Shown: positions 45,542-54,844, numbered from the stretch's first letter. The stretch: 64,000 nt of DNA from Nonlabens marinus S1-08 (GCF_000831385.1 NZ_AP014548.1:1789779-1853778), one strand, 5' to 3'. Program-made: numbers and translations. Notes: a model not told the origin generated them from the letters alone.

Positions 45542-46557
45542 GTGCAGGTCGCATTCTATACATTGGTAATCAATTGTCAAACGCTGGCAAGACCTCCACA
45601 ACCATTGATACGTTGAGTGTTTTACTGCAAAAGGAAGGCTTTAAAGTAAACACAGCCTCCTCTGTTTCTAATAAGTTGCTGCGTTTGTTGGATATGATAC
45701 GAGCGACACTTAGGTATACGAATTGGTCTGATTACGTGTTAATAGATACGTACAGCACTCAAAATTTCTGGTATGCGATTCTAATAGGAAAGTTGTGTGA
45801 AAAACTTCAGTTAAAATATATACCGATCCTCCACGGTGGTGCACTTCCTAATCGACTTAAAACGCAGCCCAAATTATTACTCAATTTTCTTGAAAAGGCA
45901 CATCAAGTCGTGAGTCCAAGTGATTATTTGAAGCACGCTTTCGCGAAAGCGGGATTTCACAACATACAGATTATACCCAATTCCATTGAATTAGAGCGGT
46001 ATCCCTACATCAAACGCAAAACTTTTGAACCGAAATTATTATGGGTACGTTCTTTTGCAGAGATATATCATCCGCAAATGCCACTAGAGGTTTTGAAGAC
46101 CTTGCAAACCATATTCCCAAACGCCCAACTGACCATGGTAGGCCCAGATAAAGATGGAAGTCTAGGTCTTTGTCAAAAAATAGCGGAAGCTGAAAATCTA
46201 AATGTGACTTTTACTGGTTTATTAACCAAGGAACAGTGGATCGAACTGGCCGCCACTCATGACATTTTTTTAAACACCTCAAAATTTGATAACATGCCAG
46301 TGAGTGTCTTAGAGGCAATGGCTCTAGGACTTCCTATAGTATCTACAGATGTAGGAGGTATTCCCTTCCTTTTAACGAATAGCTTGAATGCATTACTAGT
46401 ATCAAATGGGGATGTACAGACTATGTGCGCATCCGTAACGGAGTTAGTCGAGAATAATGGACTGGCTCAAGATATTTCTTACAATGCTCGTAAATTAGTC
46501 GAACACATGGATTGGCAACACATTAAATCTCTGTGGAATAACTTGTTGAGCGATTAA
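45538..46557 (+). CDS. glycosyltransferase family 4
   Basis: 339 residues. RILYIGNQLSNAGKTSTTID starts the protein; IPILHGGALPNRLKTQP and QVVSPSDYLKHAFAKAGFHN lie in the acceptor half, the latter including palindrome copy 11. LLWVRSFAEIYHPQMPLEVL, LTMVGPDKDGSLGLCQ and NMPVSVLEAMALGLPIVSTD then VGGIPFLLTN lie in the donor half (Asp replaces the first Glu of EX7E). ATG overlaps the previous TGA. Donor unknown. Confidence 0.88.
   Translation: MSAGRILYIGNQLSNAGKTSTTIDTLSVLLQKEGFKVNTASSVSNKLLRLLDMIRATLRYTNWSDYVLIDTYSTQNFWYAILIGKLCEKLQLKYIPILHGGALPNRLKTQPKLLLNFLEKAHQVVSPSDYLKHAFAKAGFHNIQIIPNSIELERYPYIKRKTFEPKLLWVRSFAEIYHPQMPLEVLKTLQTIFPNAQLTMVGPDKDGSLGLCQKIAEAENLNVTFTGLLTKEQWIELAATHDIFLNTSKFDNMPVSVLEAMALGLPIVSTDVGGIPFLLTNSLNALLVSNGDVQTMCASVTELVENNGLAQDISYNARKLVEHMDWQHIKSLWNNLLSD
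45936..45951. repeat. FAKA palindrome, copy 11
   Basis: CGCTTTCGCGAAAGCG in a GT4 gene, read as HAFAKAG. Confidence 0.95.
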
Positions 46558-46592
46558 ACAATATATTTGATTCCGTTTTGACAATCCCCTAA

Positions 46593-47984
46593 ATGACCAA
46601 AACTGGTTCCATACACTTCGAAATTTCTGAACGCAAGATTCTCTTACGTATCATTGATATAAGCGTGGTCTTGCTTGCTGTAAACCTGATTGGTATCTTA
46701 TTTGATTTGCGCTATTTCAAGATCGATCTTGAAAATTGGGAATGGTCGGTCATGCTTGGTTTTTATATTTTCTTTTTTGCCAATGTTTTTGAATTGTACG
46801 ACCTTAAAAAAGCCAGTCGCATTAACAGTACGTTACGCAGTGTGACATACACGGCTTCACTAACAGCGCTAGCCTATTTATTGACGCCATATTTAACGCC
46901 AACCCTACCAGATAACCGACTTCAAATCCTCTATTTTTTCGTTACAATTACAGGCTCACTGATGATATGGAGGGCCATCTACATTAAGTTATTTGCAAGC
47001 TCTAGGTTCAACAAACGCATAATTATTGTCGCTGATGCAGTGGATGCAGTAGATATAGCCCAAAGCCTGCAAGAGGCAGATCCTAATTATTTTATTGAAG
47101 GCTATATCAATACCGATGCTAGCGTTATGATAGGTCATGACGACCGCTTACCCATTCTAAGCATGGAGGAAGCCATGGATAAACTCAATCATGAGAACGT
47201 ATCTGAAATTGTAATTGCAAGTGCTAATGTGGAAGGAATTACTCCGGCCATATATTCTTGGCTCATAGAACTGGTAGAAACTGGTTATTCGGTCAGGGAA
47301 TATACGCAGGTGTATGAAGAGATGACAGACCGGGTGCCTGTAAGTTTTGTAGGTAAAGATTTTTATAGATACTTTCCATTTGCACGGAGTAATCAAAATC
47401 AATTATACCGGGTATATCACAGAACTTTTGATATACTAGTGTCCTTAGTTGGGGTCTTATTAGGCTTGTTGATTTTACCTATAGTAGTGCTAGGAAATAT
47501 ACTTGGCAACCGTGGATCGTTATTCTATACTCAGGTAAGAGTGGGACGCAATAGAAAGGAGTTTAAGATTATAAAATTTCGTACTATGGTGATGAATGCC
47601 GAGAAAGACGGTGCTCAGTTCACAGTAAAAAGAGATGTGCGCGTAACCTTCTTCGGTAATTTTCTAAGGAAGACGCGGATTGATGAGTTCCCTCAATTCT
47701 TCAACATTCTCAAAGGAGAAATGAGCGTTATAGGTCCTCGTCCTGAGCGTCCTGTGTTTGTAAAAACCTTGACAGAAAAAATTCCATTTTATGAAACTCG
47801 GCATATTGTGAAACCTGGATTAACAGGATGGGCACAGGTTAAGGCAAACTATGGAGAGTCTTATGAGGATCATTTAAGAAAACTCCAGTATGACTTATTC
47901 TACATCAAAAAGCGCAGTATTTTCCTCGATATTCGGATTCTAGTGAAAACCTTGAGCACGGTTATATTTTTCAAAGGACAGTAG
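46593..47984 (+). CDS. polyprenyl-phosphate sugar-1-phosphate transferase (WbaP/WcaJ-like)
   Basis: 463 residues. An N-terminal part with about four membrane helices (VVLLAVNLIGILFDLRYF, MLGFYIFFFANVFELYDL) is followed by a cytoplasmic Rossmann-like region (RIIIVADAVDAVDIAQSL). The catalytic domain starts near 270: YRVYHRTFDILVSLVGVLLG re-entrant helix, GSLFYTQVRVGRNRKEFKII, KFRTMV, TRIDEFPQFFNILKGEMSVI, GPRPERP, and KPGLTGWAQVKANYG. It starts chain assembly by moving sugar-1-phosphate to undecaprenyl phosphate at the inner membrane. As the last gene of the locus it supplies the first step. A 35-base gap separates it from the previous gene. Confidence 0.93.
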   Translation: MTKTGSIHFEISERKILLRIIDISVVLLAVNLIGILFDLRYFKIDLENWEWSVMLGFYIFFFANVFELYDLKKASRINSTLRSVTYTASLTALAYLLTPYLTPTLPDNRLQILYFFVTITGSLMIWRAIYIKLFASSRFNKRIIIVADAVDAVDIAQSLQEADPNYFIEGYINTDASVMIGHDDRLPILSMEEAMDKLNHENVSEIVIASANVEGITPAIYSWLIELVETGYSVREYTQVYEEMTDRVPVSFVGKDFYRYFPFARSNQNQLYRVYHRTFDILVSLVGVLLGLLILPIVVLGNILGNRGSLFYTQVRVGRNRKEFKIIKFRTMVMNAEKDGAQFTVKRDVRVTFFGNFLRKTRIDEFPQFFNILKGEMSVIGPRPERPVFVKTLTEKIPFYETRHIVKPGLTGWAQVKANYGESYEDHLRKLQYDLFYIKKRSIFLDIRILVKTLSTVIFFKGQ

Positions 47985-48537
47985 GTGGAGTAAACCTCAA
48001 ATTCCAAGCTCCAAATGGCAACACTACACCTTCGATCAGGATTATAGATAAATTCGAAATTCAGCGGGCACCACTTACAAAGGACAACTCGCGTTCCCTG
48101 CGGGAACTCTCGTGATTTAAGACAAAAGACTTTTGGTGTGATGAATTCATCATTGTTTTTGCCTTGAACCTAAAATCAAGAACCATAATGTCATACGTCT
48201 TACGTCAGCGACATCAGAGCGCAGCGATGATGGAGCCAGTCTTTTGTCAAGATTGTGGTCTAGTTCAAAATTCAGTGGATGTAGGACAAAGGACAACTCG
48301 CGTTCCCTGCGGGAACTCTCGTGACTTAAGACAAAAGACTTTTGTTGCAGTGAATTCATCATTGTTTTTGAATTGAACCTGAAGTCAAGAACCATAATGT
48401 CATACGTCTTACGTCAGCGACATCAGAGCGTAGCAACGATGGAGCCGGTCTTTTGTCAGCAAGATTAAAGCTCAGCGATAAACGAGCCAGTCGTACGTCA
48501 GCGACATCAGAGCACAGCGATGATGAAGCAACTTGGT
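47985..48537. other. non-coding region with tandem repeats after the polysaccharide locus
   Basis: 553 bases without a convincing gene; the short open frames on both strands come from the repeat. It holds a 209-base period duplication (48081-48466), a third partial copy (about 48483-48531), and a small inverted repeat GTTCCCTGCGGGAAC within each full copy. Confidence 0.75.
48081..48466. repeat. tandem duplication with 209-bp period
   Basis: Copy 1 begins at 48081 and copy 2 at 48290, both with AGGACAACTCGCGTTCCCTG. They share ACTCTCGTGA, AGACAAAAGACTTTTG, GAATTCATCATTGTTTTTG, AAGAACCATAATGTCATACG and CAGCGACATCAGAGCG. A third fragment, CGTCAGCGACATCAGAGC, lies near 48490. This looks like a non-autonomous repeat rather than a gene. 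Confidence 0.88.
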
Positions 48538-50145
48538 TTACTTGCGCTTCATCTTTCCTCGCTTAAAAATCGCGAATAGGAGTACAAATAATCCCATACC
48601 GCAAGCAATTCTAGCAATATAATCACCGTGACGGCTATAAAAAGTGATTTCGTCAGAGAGCCCGATGGTTGCTTTAATAGATCCTCTTTTTTCATAGGCT
48701 AAGCGGTGAGTGACTGTACCGGTAGGAGTAATGATCGCACTAATGCCAGTGTTTGCACTGCGGGCAATCCAGCGTCTGGTTTCGATGGCCCTCAGTCTGG
48801 CGATACTTAAATGTTGTTGATGTCCTTGGGTATTTCCCCACCAGGCATCATTGGTAATTATCGCTAGGAACTGCGCTCCATTTTGAATATAATCACCTAC
48901 ATACTCACCATAAACCGACTCGTAACATATTACTGGAGCAACCAGAGTCCCATGAGTACTTTGAAAAACAGATCTGTTGCCCTGAGTCGTTTTGGTTCCC
49001 ATGGTACCCCCTAGATCAATCATTACATCTCCCAATAGCGGTTGCAGAACTGACTTGTATGGAAAATTCTCCACACCCACTACTAATTTTGACTTATGAT
49101 ACAATTCAGGCGCAAAACCTGGTTTAAGGAAAAAAGCACTGTTGAAGTCGTTGTAATAAAAATCTCCTTGCGGGAAATAATTGGTTTGAGAGGTAGCTTT
49201 ATCAGCATCTCTAAACCGCTCTAATATAGATATCCCGCCTAGAAAGGAAGTCTCGGGATTTGCTAGTAGGTATTGCTGCAAGTTATTTACACTGCGGTCG
49301 TAGGGAATGCTATTTAATTCAATAGCATCTGCAAGTACGGTTTCAGGGGCAATGATGAGGTCCGTTTCCGGAGTTATTTTCTCTTGTGAAAGCTGCTCAA
49401 TCAAACGAACAAGGCTGTCATTATCGAGATCGTATTTCTCTACGTACGGCTCTATATTTGGTTGCAACACAACAACTTCCGTGGTTCTCTCAGGAAGATC
49501 ATCGTTAGGCTTCAATAGTAAAGAAGCTATAATAGGAAGAAGCAGACAAGTCGCTGCTACTCGCACAAATTTGACACCTATAATAAGGCTGAAGGTTTTT
49601 CCGCTTTCGCGAAAGCGAACCCACAACAAATACAATGCAATGTTTGAAACCCAAATCCACAGAGAACCACCGAAGGTTCCTGTGTACTCATACCATTGAA
49701 TCCAGGAGGTATACTCGCTAAACCCATTGCCCAGATTGAGCCAAGGCCAGGAGAAGTCCCAGTGCAAATGCAAGTATTCAAACCCGATCCAAAGACATAC
49801 TAAAAATGTAAGTCCTGCGCCTGTGGTCGATCGTCTCGCAAACAAATGATAACACCAGAAAACAGCCGCCATCAGTAAAGAATTGACCAAAACCGCAAAC
49901 CACATCCCAAATGCCGTGGAAAAATACAACCATGAGGTAGTGGCAATATTCCAGATAAAAAAAGCTAGATATCCAACTCCAAGAACCTTCCATCCACGTT
50001 TTTTAGTTTCGGAGAGTCTGATGTTACGCTCTGCCCATAATAAGGGAACAAATGCGATCAATAACAGCGCTGGAAAACCATACGTAGGCCATCCTAACCA
50101 AAGTAAAATTCCTGTGATTAACGCGAGCAATAAATTCTTAGGCAT
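48538..50145 (-). CDS. lnt: apolipoprotein N-acyltransferase
   Basis: 535 residues. About seven N-terminal membrane helices are followed by a nitrilase-type domain from about 230 with the catalytic triad: Glu in LIIAPETVLAD, Lys in LYHKSKLVVGVE and Cys in VAPVICYESVYGEYV. AWWGNTQGHQQHLSIARLRA and RSANTGISAIITPTG are further conserved stretches. Lnt adds the third acyl chain to lipoproteins at the outer face of the inner membrane. Palindrome copy 12 inserts VRFRESGK in the loop between membrane helices. It follows the PorV-like gene by 64 bases on the same strand. Confidence 0.95.
   Translation of the reverse strand: MPKNLLLALITGILLWLGWPTYGFPALLLIAFVPLLWAERNIRLSETKKRGWKVLGVGYLAFFIWNIATTSWLYFSTAFGMWFAVLVNSLLMAAVFWCYHLFARRSTTGAGLTFLVCLWIGFEYLHLHWDFSWPWLNLGNGFSEYTSWIQWYEYTGTFGGSLWIWVSNIALYLLWVRFRESGKTFSLIIGVKFVRVAATCLLLPIIASLLLKPNDDLPERTTEVVVLQPNIEPYVEKYDLDNDSLVRLIEQLSQEKITPETDLIIAPETVLADAIELNSIPYDRSVNNLQQYLLANPETSFLGGISILERFRDADKATSQTNYFPQGDFYYNDFNSAFFLKPGFAPELYHKSKLVVGVENFPYKSVLQPLLGDVMIDLGGTMGTKTTQGNRSVFQSTHGTLVAPVICYESVYGEYVGDYIQNGAQFLAIITNDAWWGNTQGHQQHLSIARLRAIETRRWIARSANTGISAIITPTGTVTHRLAYEKRGSIKATIGLSDEITFYSRHGDYIARIACGMGLFVLLFAIFKRGKMKRK
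49602..49617. repeat. FAKA palindrome, copy 12
   Basis: CGCTTTCGCGAAAGCG in lnt, in the frame that reads VRFRESG. Confidence 0.95.
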
Positions 50146-50209
50146 AGTTGAAGTCGGTTCTACTGCTAAAATAAAGTGTAATTTACAGAACTAGGCAGTT
50201 TCAAGTTTG

Positions 50210-51286
50210 CTATCTACTAAAAACAGACAGGTCTACATTCAATGAAAAAATATTTGAATAAATTGCAGCACTGGAATCGCCAATATCAGTCAAGGCATAA
50301 TTGATGGAAATTCCTTTGTATTTGAAGCCTATACCTATGTTAGGCTGGAATGTCACATCTTCATTACCATCTGGTTGCTGTACATTCTGGAAATTACCAA
50401 CGCCAGCTCTAACAAAAACCAGATTGGTATAGCCATATTCTAACCCAATGGCAGGCGTTGCACTAACTGCACTGCTGGAGATGACATCATTGGTTTGTAT
50501 GAACCTCATGTTCAAGTCTACTTCTGCCGTCAATACGTGATCGTAGTGAAACGTAAATTCACGAGCAGCTCCCAATTGTAATTTAGGCAAGGTAATTTCA
50601 GTAGTTTCTGGAAGTTCTTGGTTTTGATTTTCTACTGCACCGCTCACGCTAGCATAAGCCTCCTCATCAATGGACCAGGTGTTATAGGTAGTCGTGATAT
50701 CTCTAGCCATTAAACCGAAACTCCACTCGCCACGCTCCATTTGTAGACCTAGATCCAGTCCAAAACCTATGGAACTCGCAAAATCACCTATGACACGACG
50801 TATTACTTTTACATTCCCACCATAGGAGAAGCCGTCCAGTTTAGACTCTCTTGCATAGGAAGCAGTAAAAGCCCAGTCTGCTGTTGAAAATGTCGATATA
50901 CGGTCGTAATTAATATTTCCTTGATCGTCAATCAGCTGGGTGGTATTCAAAATGTCGTCCACTGAAAACCGAATGATGGAAAACCCAAAGGCACTTTGAT
51001 CATCAATGGGCATTGCATAGGAGCCATAATTGTATTGCGCAATATTTGCAAAATAATTGGCATGCATGAGAGATAGCTCTTTTTGCTCTAGCCGCATCAA
51101 CCCTGCAGGGTTCCAGTAACCAGAGTTTGCATTTCCAGTTTTGGCTACCACGGCATTACTCATCCCTAATGCCGCAGCATCGACACCTATATTTAAAAAT
51201 TCGTTGGAGTAGGCTCTTGAGGTTTGCGCTTTCGCGAAAGCGGAACAAATCAAAATCACTAATAGAATAAAAGTCCTCAATGGCAT
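50210..51286 (-). CDS. PorV/PorQ-family outer membrane beta-barrel protein
   Basis: 358 residues. The signal peptide (residues 1-20) ends SAFAKA|Q, with the cleavage site encoded by palindrome copy 13. FLNIGVDAAALGMSNAVVAK and SGYWNPAGLMRLEQKELSLM are the start motifs of the PorV/PorQ family (FadL-like barrels of the type IX secretion system). Alternating strands run to the end (NYALTDIG, FSLNVDLSVFSR). PorV carries T9SS cargo on the outer membrane; this paralogue could be a second, non-core member (often called PorV2). The link to the T9SS adhesin in the same window is plausible but not shown. Confidence 0.82.
   Translation of the reverse strand: MPLRTFILLVILICSAFAKAQTSRAYSNEFLNIGVDAAALGMSNAVVAKTGNANSGYWNPAGLMRLEQKELSLMHANYFANIAQYNYGSYAMPIDDQSAFGFSIIRFSVDDILNTTQLIDDQGNINYDRISTFSTADWAFTASYARESKLDGFSYGGNVKVIRRVIGDFASSIGFGLDLGLQMERGEWSFGLMARDITTTYNTWSIDEEAYASVSGAVENQNQELPETTEITLPKLQLGAAREFTFHYDHVLTAEVDLNMRFIQTNDVISSSAVSATPAIGLEYGYTNLVFVRAGVGNFQNVQQPDGNEDVTFQPNIGIGFKYKGISINYALTDIGDSSAAIYSNIFSLNVDLSVFSR
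51227..51242. repeat. FAKA palindrome, copy 13 (in a signal peptide)
   Basis: CGCTTTCGCGAAAGCG in the PorV-like gene, read as SAFAKA|Q. It supplies the signal-peptidase motif. Confidence 0.95.
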
Positions 51287-51398
51287 GATGGTTCTGATCG
51301 CAAATATCTAGGTTTATCCCTTAATAACTTCATAATGTTGTGGATATTGTCCTGCCACAGCACCCGTAGCGCTAGGAATTTAATGCATATTTGTACCT

Positions 51399-52151
51399 AT
51401 GAAACAGTGGATTCCTAATTGTATTACGCTTCTAAATTTGTTGTGTGGTTGTATTGCCGCATTATTTGCTTTTACAGACGACCTGATTATCGCAGGTATT
51501 TTTGTGGCAGCCGGTATTTTCTTAGATTTTTTTGACGGTCTTGCTGCTCGGTTTTTAAAAGTATCCAGCGATCTAGGGGGTGAGCTGGATTCCATGGCAG
51601 ATTTGATCACTAGTGGTCTAGTACCAGGAATTGTGATGTTTCAATTGCTGAATGATTCACTGGGCGTCAACTTGATAGAAGGGGCCTCTTCTTTTAAATT
51701 AGGCATGAATGAGCACGCGATTTCTCACCCTTATGTAGCATTAATTGGTTTTCTTATAACTGCTGCTAGTGCCTTGCGACTGGCACGTTTCAATCTAGAC
51801 ACGCGTCAAACCGATTCGTTTATAGGATTGCCTACGCCGGCTAATGCGATCTTTATTATCTCTTTAGGAATCATCGCTCAAATCACAGATACAGACTGGA
51901 TCTATATGATTCTAGATAACCCATACATTCTTACAGCTATAACACTATTCAGTTGTTATATCTTAAATGCAGAACTACCGCTTTTCGCATTAAAATTTAA
52001 GAACTTCGGTTTTAAAGGGAATGAAATACGTTGGGTTTTCCTAGCAGTATCCGTAGTACTAATTCTACTGTTGCAGCTGTACGCAGTACCTTGTATTATC
52101 TTGATTTATGTGTTTATGAGCTTGTTCCCACAAGCAGAAAAATCTCTGTAA
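51399..52151 (+). CDS. pssA: CDP-diacylglycerol-serine O-phosphatidyltransferase
   Basis: 250 residues, mostly hydrophobic with about eight helices. The CDP-alcohol phosphotransferase signature D-G-x2-A-R-x8-G-x3-D-x3-D is complete: DGLAARFLKVSSDLGGELDS then MAD (about residues 47-69). It makes phosphatidylserine, precursor of phosphatidylethanolamine. MKQWIPNCITLLNLLCGCIA at the start is typical of PssA. It is divergent from the PorV-like gene and convergent with lptB, leaving two bases between the stop codons. Confidence 0.94.
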   Translation: MKQWIPNCITLLNLLCGCIAALFAFTDDLIIAGIFVAAGIFLDFFDGLAARFLKVSSDLGGELDSMADLITSGLVPGIVMFQLLNDSLGVNLIEGASSFKLGMNEHAISHPYVALIGFLITAASALRLARFNLDTRQTDSFIGLPTPANAIFIISLGIIAQITDTDWIYMILDNPYILTAITLFSCYILNAELPLFALKFKNFGFKGNEIRWVFLAVSVVLILLLQLYAVPCIILIYVFMSLFPQAEKSL

Positions 52152-52153
52152 GC

Positions 52154-52903
52154 TTAATCTGTAAAAATCTTCTTTTTACGCAACTCAAAGTTTTGGCCTA
52201 AATACACCCTGCGTACCACTTCGTCGGCAGCCAATTCTTCTGGGTTCCCTTGCTTTAAGATTTTACCTTCAAACATCAGGTAGGTTCTATCGGTAATGGC
52301 AAGTGTTTCTTGAACGTTGTGATCGGTAATAAGAATACCAATATTCTTTTTAGTCAATTGCGCCACGATACGTTGAATGTCTTCTACCGCCACTGGGTCC
52401 ACTCCTGCAAAAGGTTCATCTAGTAAAATAAAATTAGGGTTTGTCGCCAGTGCTCTGGCAATCTCTGTACGACGGCGTTCTCCACCTGATAATAAATCAC
52501 CACGACGTTTGCGTCTGTCAGTTAAACCAAATTCCTCCAGCAACATATCCCGACGTTCTAATTGCTCTTTTTTAGAAAGGTCTGTCAATTGCAAAACTCC
52601 TAGAATATTATCTTCAATAGAAAGCTTCCTGAAAACGGAAGCCTCTTGAGCTAGGTAACCAATACCATTTTGTGCCCTTTTGTACATAGGGTATTTTGTA
52701 ATATTGGTCTCATTGAGAAATACCTTGCCACCGGTAGGTTTGATCAATCCTACCATCATGTAAAAAGTGGTAGTTTTACCAGCACCGTTAGGGCCTAAGA
52801 GTCCAACGATCTCGCCTTGATTGACTTCTAGAGATACGCCTTTAACGACGGGTCTGCCTTTATAGGCTTTCTGTAAATTATCAGCGGTGAGCTTTTGTTG
52901 CAT
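52154..52903 (-). CDS. lptB: LPS export ABC transporter ATPase
   Basis: 249 residues from the ATG at 52903 ([20 protein letters not shown]), which fits the family N-terminus; an ATG at 52927 would add eight residues. Walker [21 protein letters not shown] (about 37-56), [16 protein letters not shown], signature [16 protein letters not shown], Walker [19 protein letters not shown], and [19 protein letters not shown]. LptB powers lipopolysaccharide extraction from the inner membrane with LptF/G. It is relevant to the O-antigen-like locus nearby. Confidence 0.95.
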   Translation of the reverse strand: MQQKLTADNLQKAYKGRPVVKGVSLEVNQGEIVGLLGPNGAGKTTTFYMMVGLIKPTGGKVFLNETNITKYPMYKRAQNGIGYLAQEASVFRKLSIEDNILGVLQLTDLSKKEQLERRDMLLEEFGLTDRRKRRGDLLSGGERRRTEIARALATNPNFILLDEPFAGVDPVAVEDIQRIVAQLTKKNIGILITDHNVQETLAITDRTYLMFEGKILKQGNPEELAADEVVRRVYLGQNFELRKKKIFTD

Positions 52904-52986
52904 AGAAGACAAATTTAGGTTTTCCAATTCTCAATTTTCAATTCTGTATTCAGAATTTAGTAGCTTGCGGTAAAATACATCACAAA

Positions 52987-53217
52987 ATGAACATTCCTAG
53001 ATTCCTTATAGGGGACAACGCTCATTATCCAGAAGATATTTTCATCATTCACATGGATTATCCCAGATTCATCATCAACTTAAAAGATGATGAGGTAGAA
53101 TTTTTAGAAGAAATTGAAAAGAAAGACAAAGAAGAACTGGAAGAAGAAACCAAAACCTTGATTGAAGAAGCCAGCCGCTTCTATGACGAGCAGATGGAGA
53201 TGTACGAGAATGAATGA
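52987..53217 (+). CDS. small acidic protein of unknown function
   Basis: 76 residues. MNIPRFLIGDNAHYPEDIFI followed by MDYPRFIINLKDDEVEFLEE and a strongly charged coiled-coil-like C-terminus rich in Glu and Lys. It appears conserved in flavobacteria upstream of a PAP2 phosphatase gene, as far as I recall, but has no known function. Its last eight bases overlap the PAP2 gene start, so the two are co-translated. Confidence 0.72.
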   Translation: MNIPRFLIGDNAHYPEDIFIIHMDYPRFIINLKDDEVEFLEEIEKKDKEELEEETKTLIEEASRFYDEQMEMYENE

Positions 53218-53782
53218 TATCAAAGAACTAGACTGGAACGCCACGCTCTACCTCAATGATTGGGGAGGCGATGGGGTAGATCTATTCTTCAATATCATTA
53301 CTCACAAACTATACTCGATTCCTTTATACTTGCTGTTGTTTTTCTTTTTCCAAAGAAAATTAGGCTGGCGCAACCTAGGGATTGCGTTAATCGCTATTGC
53401 TCTTATGATAGCGGCAAGCGATCAATTGGCCAATTTATTTAAAGATGGTTTTGAAAGATTGCGACCTTTTAGAGAGCCTGGGCTGGAAGGATTGATTTCT
53501 AAAGTAGGAGATAGCGGCGGTACTTACGGGTTCTATAGCGCACATGCGAGTAGCGTTTTTGCCCTAGCCACATTTACTATTCTGCTGTTTCGTAAACAAC
53601 AAGCGTGGTTGACCTGTCTAATTATAGTTTGGGCGATCACTGTCGCCTACAGTCGCGTTTATTTAGGATTGCATTATTTGGGCGATGTACTGATGGGGGG
53701 TTTGATGGGAATTCTTCTAGGTTTTCTATGCTATCATTTGTTCGCTTTCGCGAAAGCGAAATATGGAGTCAATGCATCTTAA
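53210..53782 (+). CDS. PAP2-family membrane phosphatase
   Basis: 190 residues from the ATG at 53210 (MNDIKELDWNATLYLNDW). Five to six membrane helices and the three-part phosphatase motif: KDGFERLRP (KX6RP), YSAHASSVFALA (in place of PSGH) and SRVYLGLHYLGDVLMGGLMG (SRX5HX3D). Such enzymes dephosphorylate undecaprenyl pyrophosphate or phosphatidylglycerol phosphate. Palindrome copy 14 adds FAFAKAK near the C-terminus. The stop is 2 bases from the convergent meaB stop. Confidence 0.9.
   Translation: MNDIKELDWNATLYLNDWGGDGVDLFFNIITHKLYSIPLYLLLFFFFQRKLGWRNLGIALIAIALMIAASDQLANLFKDGFERLRPFREPGLEGLISKVGDSGGTYGFYSAHASSVFALATFTILLFRKQQAWLTCLIIVWAITVAYSRVYLGLHYLGDVLMGGLMGILLGFLCYHLFAFAKAKYGVNAS
53741..53760. 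repeat. FAKA palindrome, copy 14
   Basis: TTCGCTTTCGCGAAAGCGAA near the 3' end of the PAP2 gene, read as LFAFAKAK. Confidence 0.95.
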
Positions 53783-53784
53783 AC

Positions 53785-54795
53785 CTATGATTTCAATAAT
53801 CGCTCCGCTGCCTCAAAAGCGGTGATTTTCTTTTCTAAAACCTGTCGCTCTAGTTTTTCTATCAACAGCTGAATTTCAGGGCGGTTGTAAAACTCCGACT
53901 TCAATTGGTCTTCAATGGTTTGATGCAACCAGAACAATTCTTGATTATTTCTGCGGTTCTCAAAACTGCCGCTCTCGTTGGTATAGTTTTGGAATTCAGT
54001 GATTTTCTGGTAGACTTCTTCAATGCCTAGATGATTCAATCCACTTGCGGTAAGTACTTTTGTGCTCCAACCATGTTCTTTTTCAGGCAGTAGGTGTAAG
54101 GCATTTTGGAACTCTCGTTTAGCATGTTTTGCGGCGGTTTGATTTTCTCCGTCTGCTTTATTTATGACGATCATGTCTGCCATTTCCATAATTCCTCTTT
54201 TAATACCTTGTAAATCGTCGCCAGCTCCAGCGAGCTTGAGTAGTAGAAAGAAATCTGTCATGCTGTGAACAGCAGTTTCACTTTGTCCCACGCCCACGGT
54301 TTCAATGATGATAAAATCGAAGCCTGCAGCCTCGCAAAGAACTATAGCCTCTCGGGTTTTACGAGCTACACCTCCTAGCGTGGTTCCTGCTGGACTAGGC
54401 CTGATAAAGGCTTTTTCACTCTTCACCAATTCCTCCATACGCGTTTTATCGCCTAGAATACTGCCACGAGTAATACTACTAGAGGGATCAATAGCCAGTA
54501 CCGCTACCTTCCTTCCTGACTCAATCAGCGTGCTGCCTAGGGATTCGATAAACGTAGATTTGCCCACGCCTGGAACGCCTGTGATTCCTAATCTAAAGGA
54601 ATCGCCAGAGTAGGGAAGGGCTTTGCCTAAGATCGCTTTCGCGAAAGCGGAATCTTTACCCGCCGTACTTTCAACCAAAGTGATCGCTTGACTCAATGCG
54701 CTAATGTTTCCTTGCTGAATGGATTCAAATAACGCCTCTATATCAATAGATGCTTTTTGTCGCCTGAGTTTAGGATTGATGTGTGAGGATTCCAA
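53785..54795 (-). CDS. meaB: methylmalonyl-CoA mutase-associated GTPase MeaB
   Basis: 336 residues. G1 loop GVPGVGKSTFIESLG (about 72-86), AVLAIDPSSSITRGSILGDK, G3 region IIIETVGVGQSE and G4 NKAD are all in place. MeaB/ArgK is the chaperone that protects and reloads the B12-dependent methylmalonyl-CoA mutase. A PduO-type cobalamin adenosyltransferase, which makes the cofactor, is at 59617. Palindrome copy 15 gives DSAFAKAILG before the GTPase core. Confidence 0.94.
   Translation of the reverse strand: MESSHINPKLRRQKASIDIEALFESIQQGNISALSQAITLVESTAGKDSAFAKAILGKALPYSGDSFRLGITGVPGVGKSTFIESLGSTLIESGRKVAVLAIDPSSSITRGSILGDKTRMEELVKSEKAFIRPSPAGTTLGGVARKTREAIVLCEAAGFDFIIIETVGVGQSETAVHSMTDFFLLLKLAGAGDDLQGIKRGIMEMADMIVINKADGENQTAAKHAKREFQNALHLLPEKEHGWSTKVLTASGLNHLGIEEVYQKITEFQNYTNESGSFENRRNNQELFWLHQTIEDQLKSEFYNRPEIQLLIEKLERQVLEKKITAFEAAERLLKS
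54634..54649. repeat. FAKA palindrome, copy 15
   Basis: CGCTTTCGCGAAAGCG in meaB, read as SAFAKAI. Confidence 0.95.
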
Positions 54796-54844
54796 ATGTT
54801 ACCGATTATGCTCTAAAGATCGCAAATCTAAAGGGAAAGTCCAC

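Noticed and set aside
48150-48395. Short open frames on both strands in the repeat region
   Set aside because: They lie across tandem repeat copies, have no family features and overlap each other on opposite strands.
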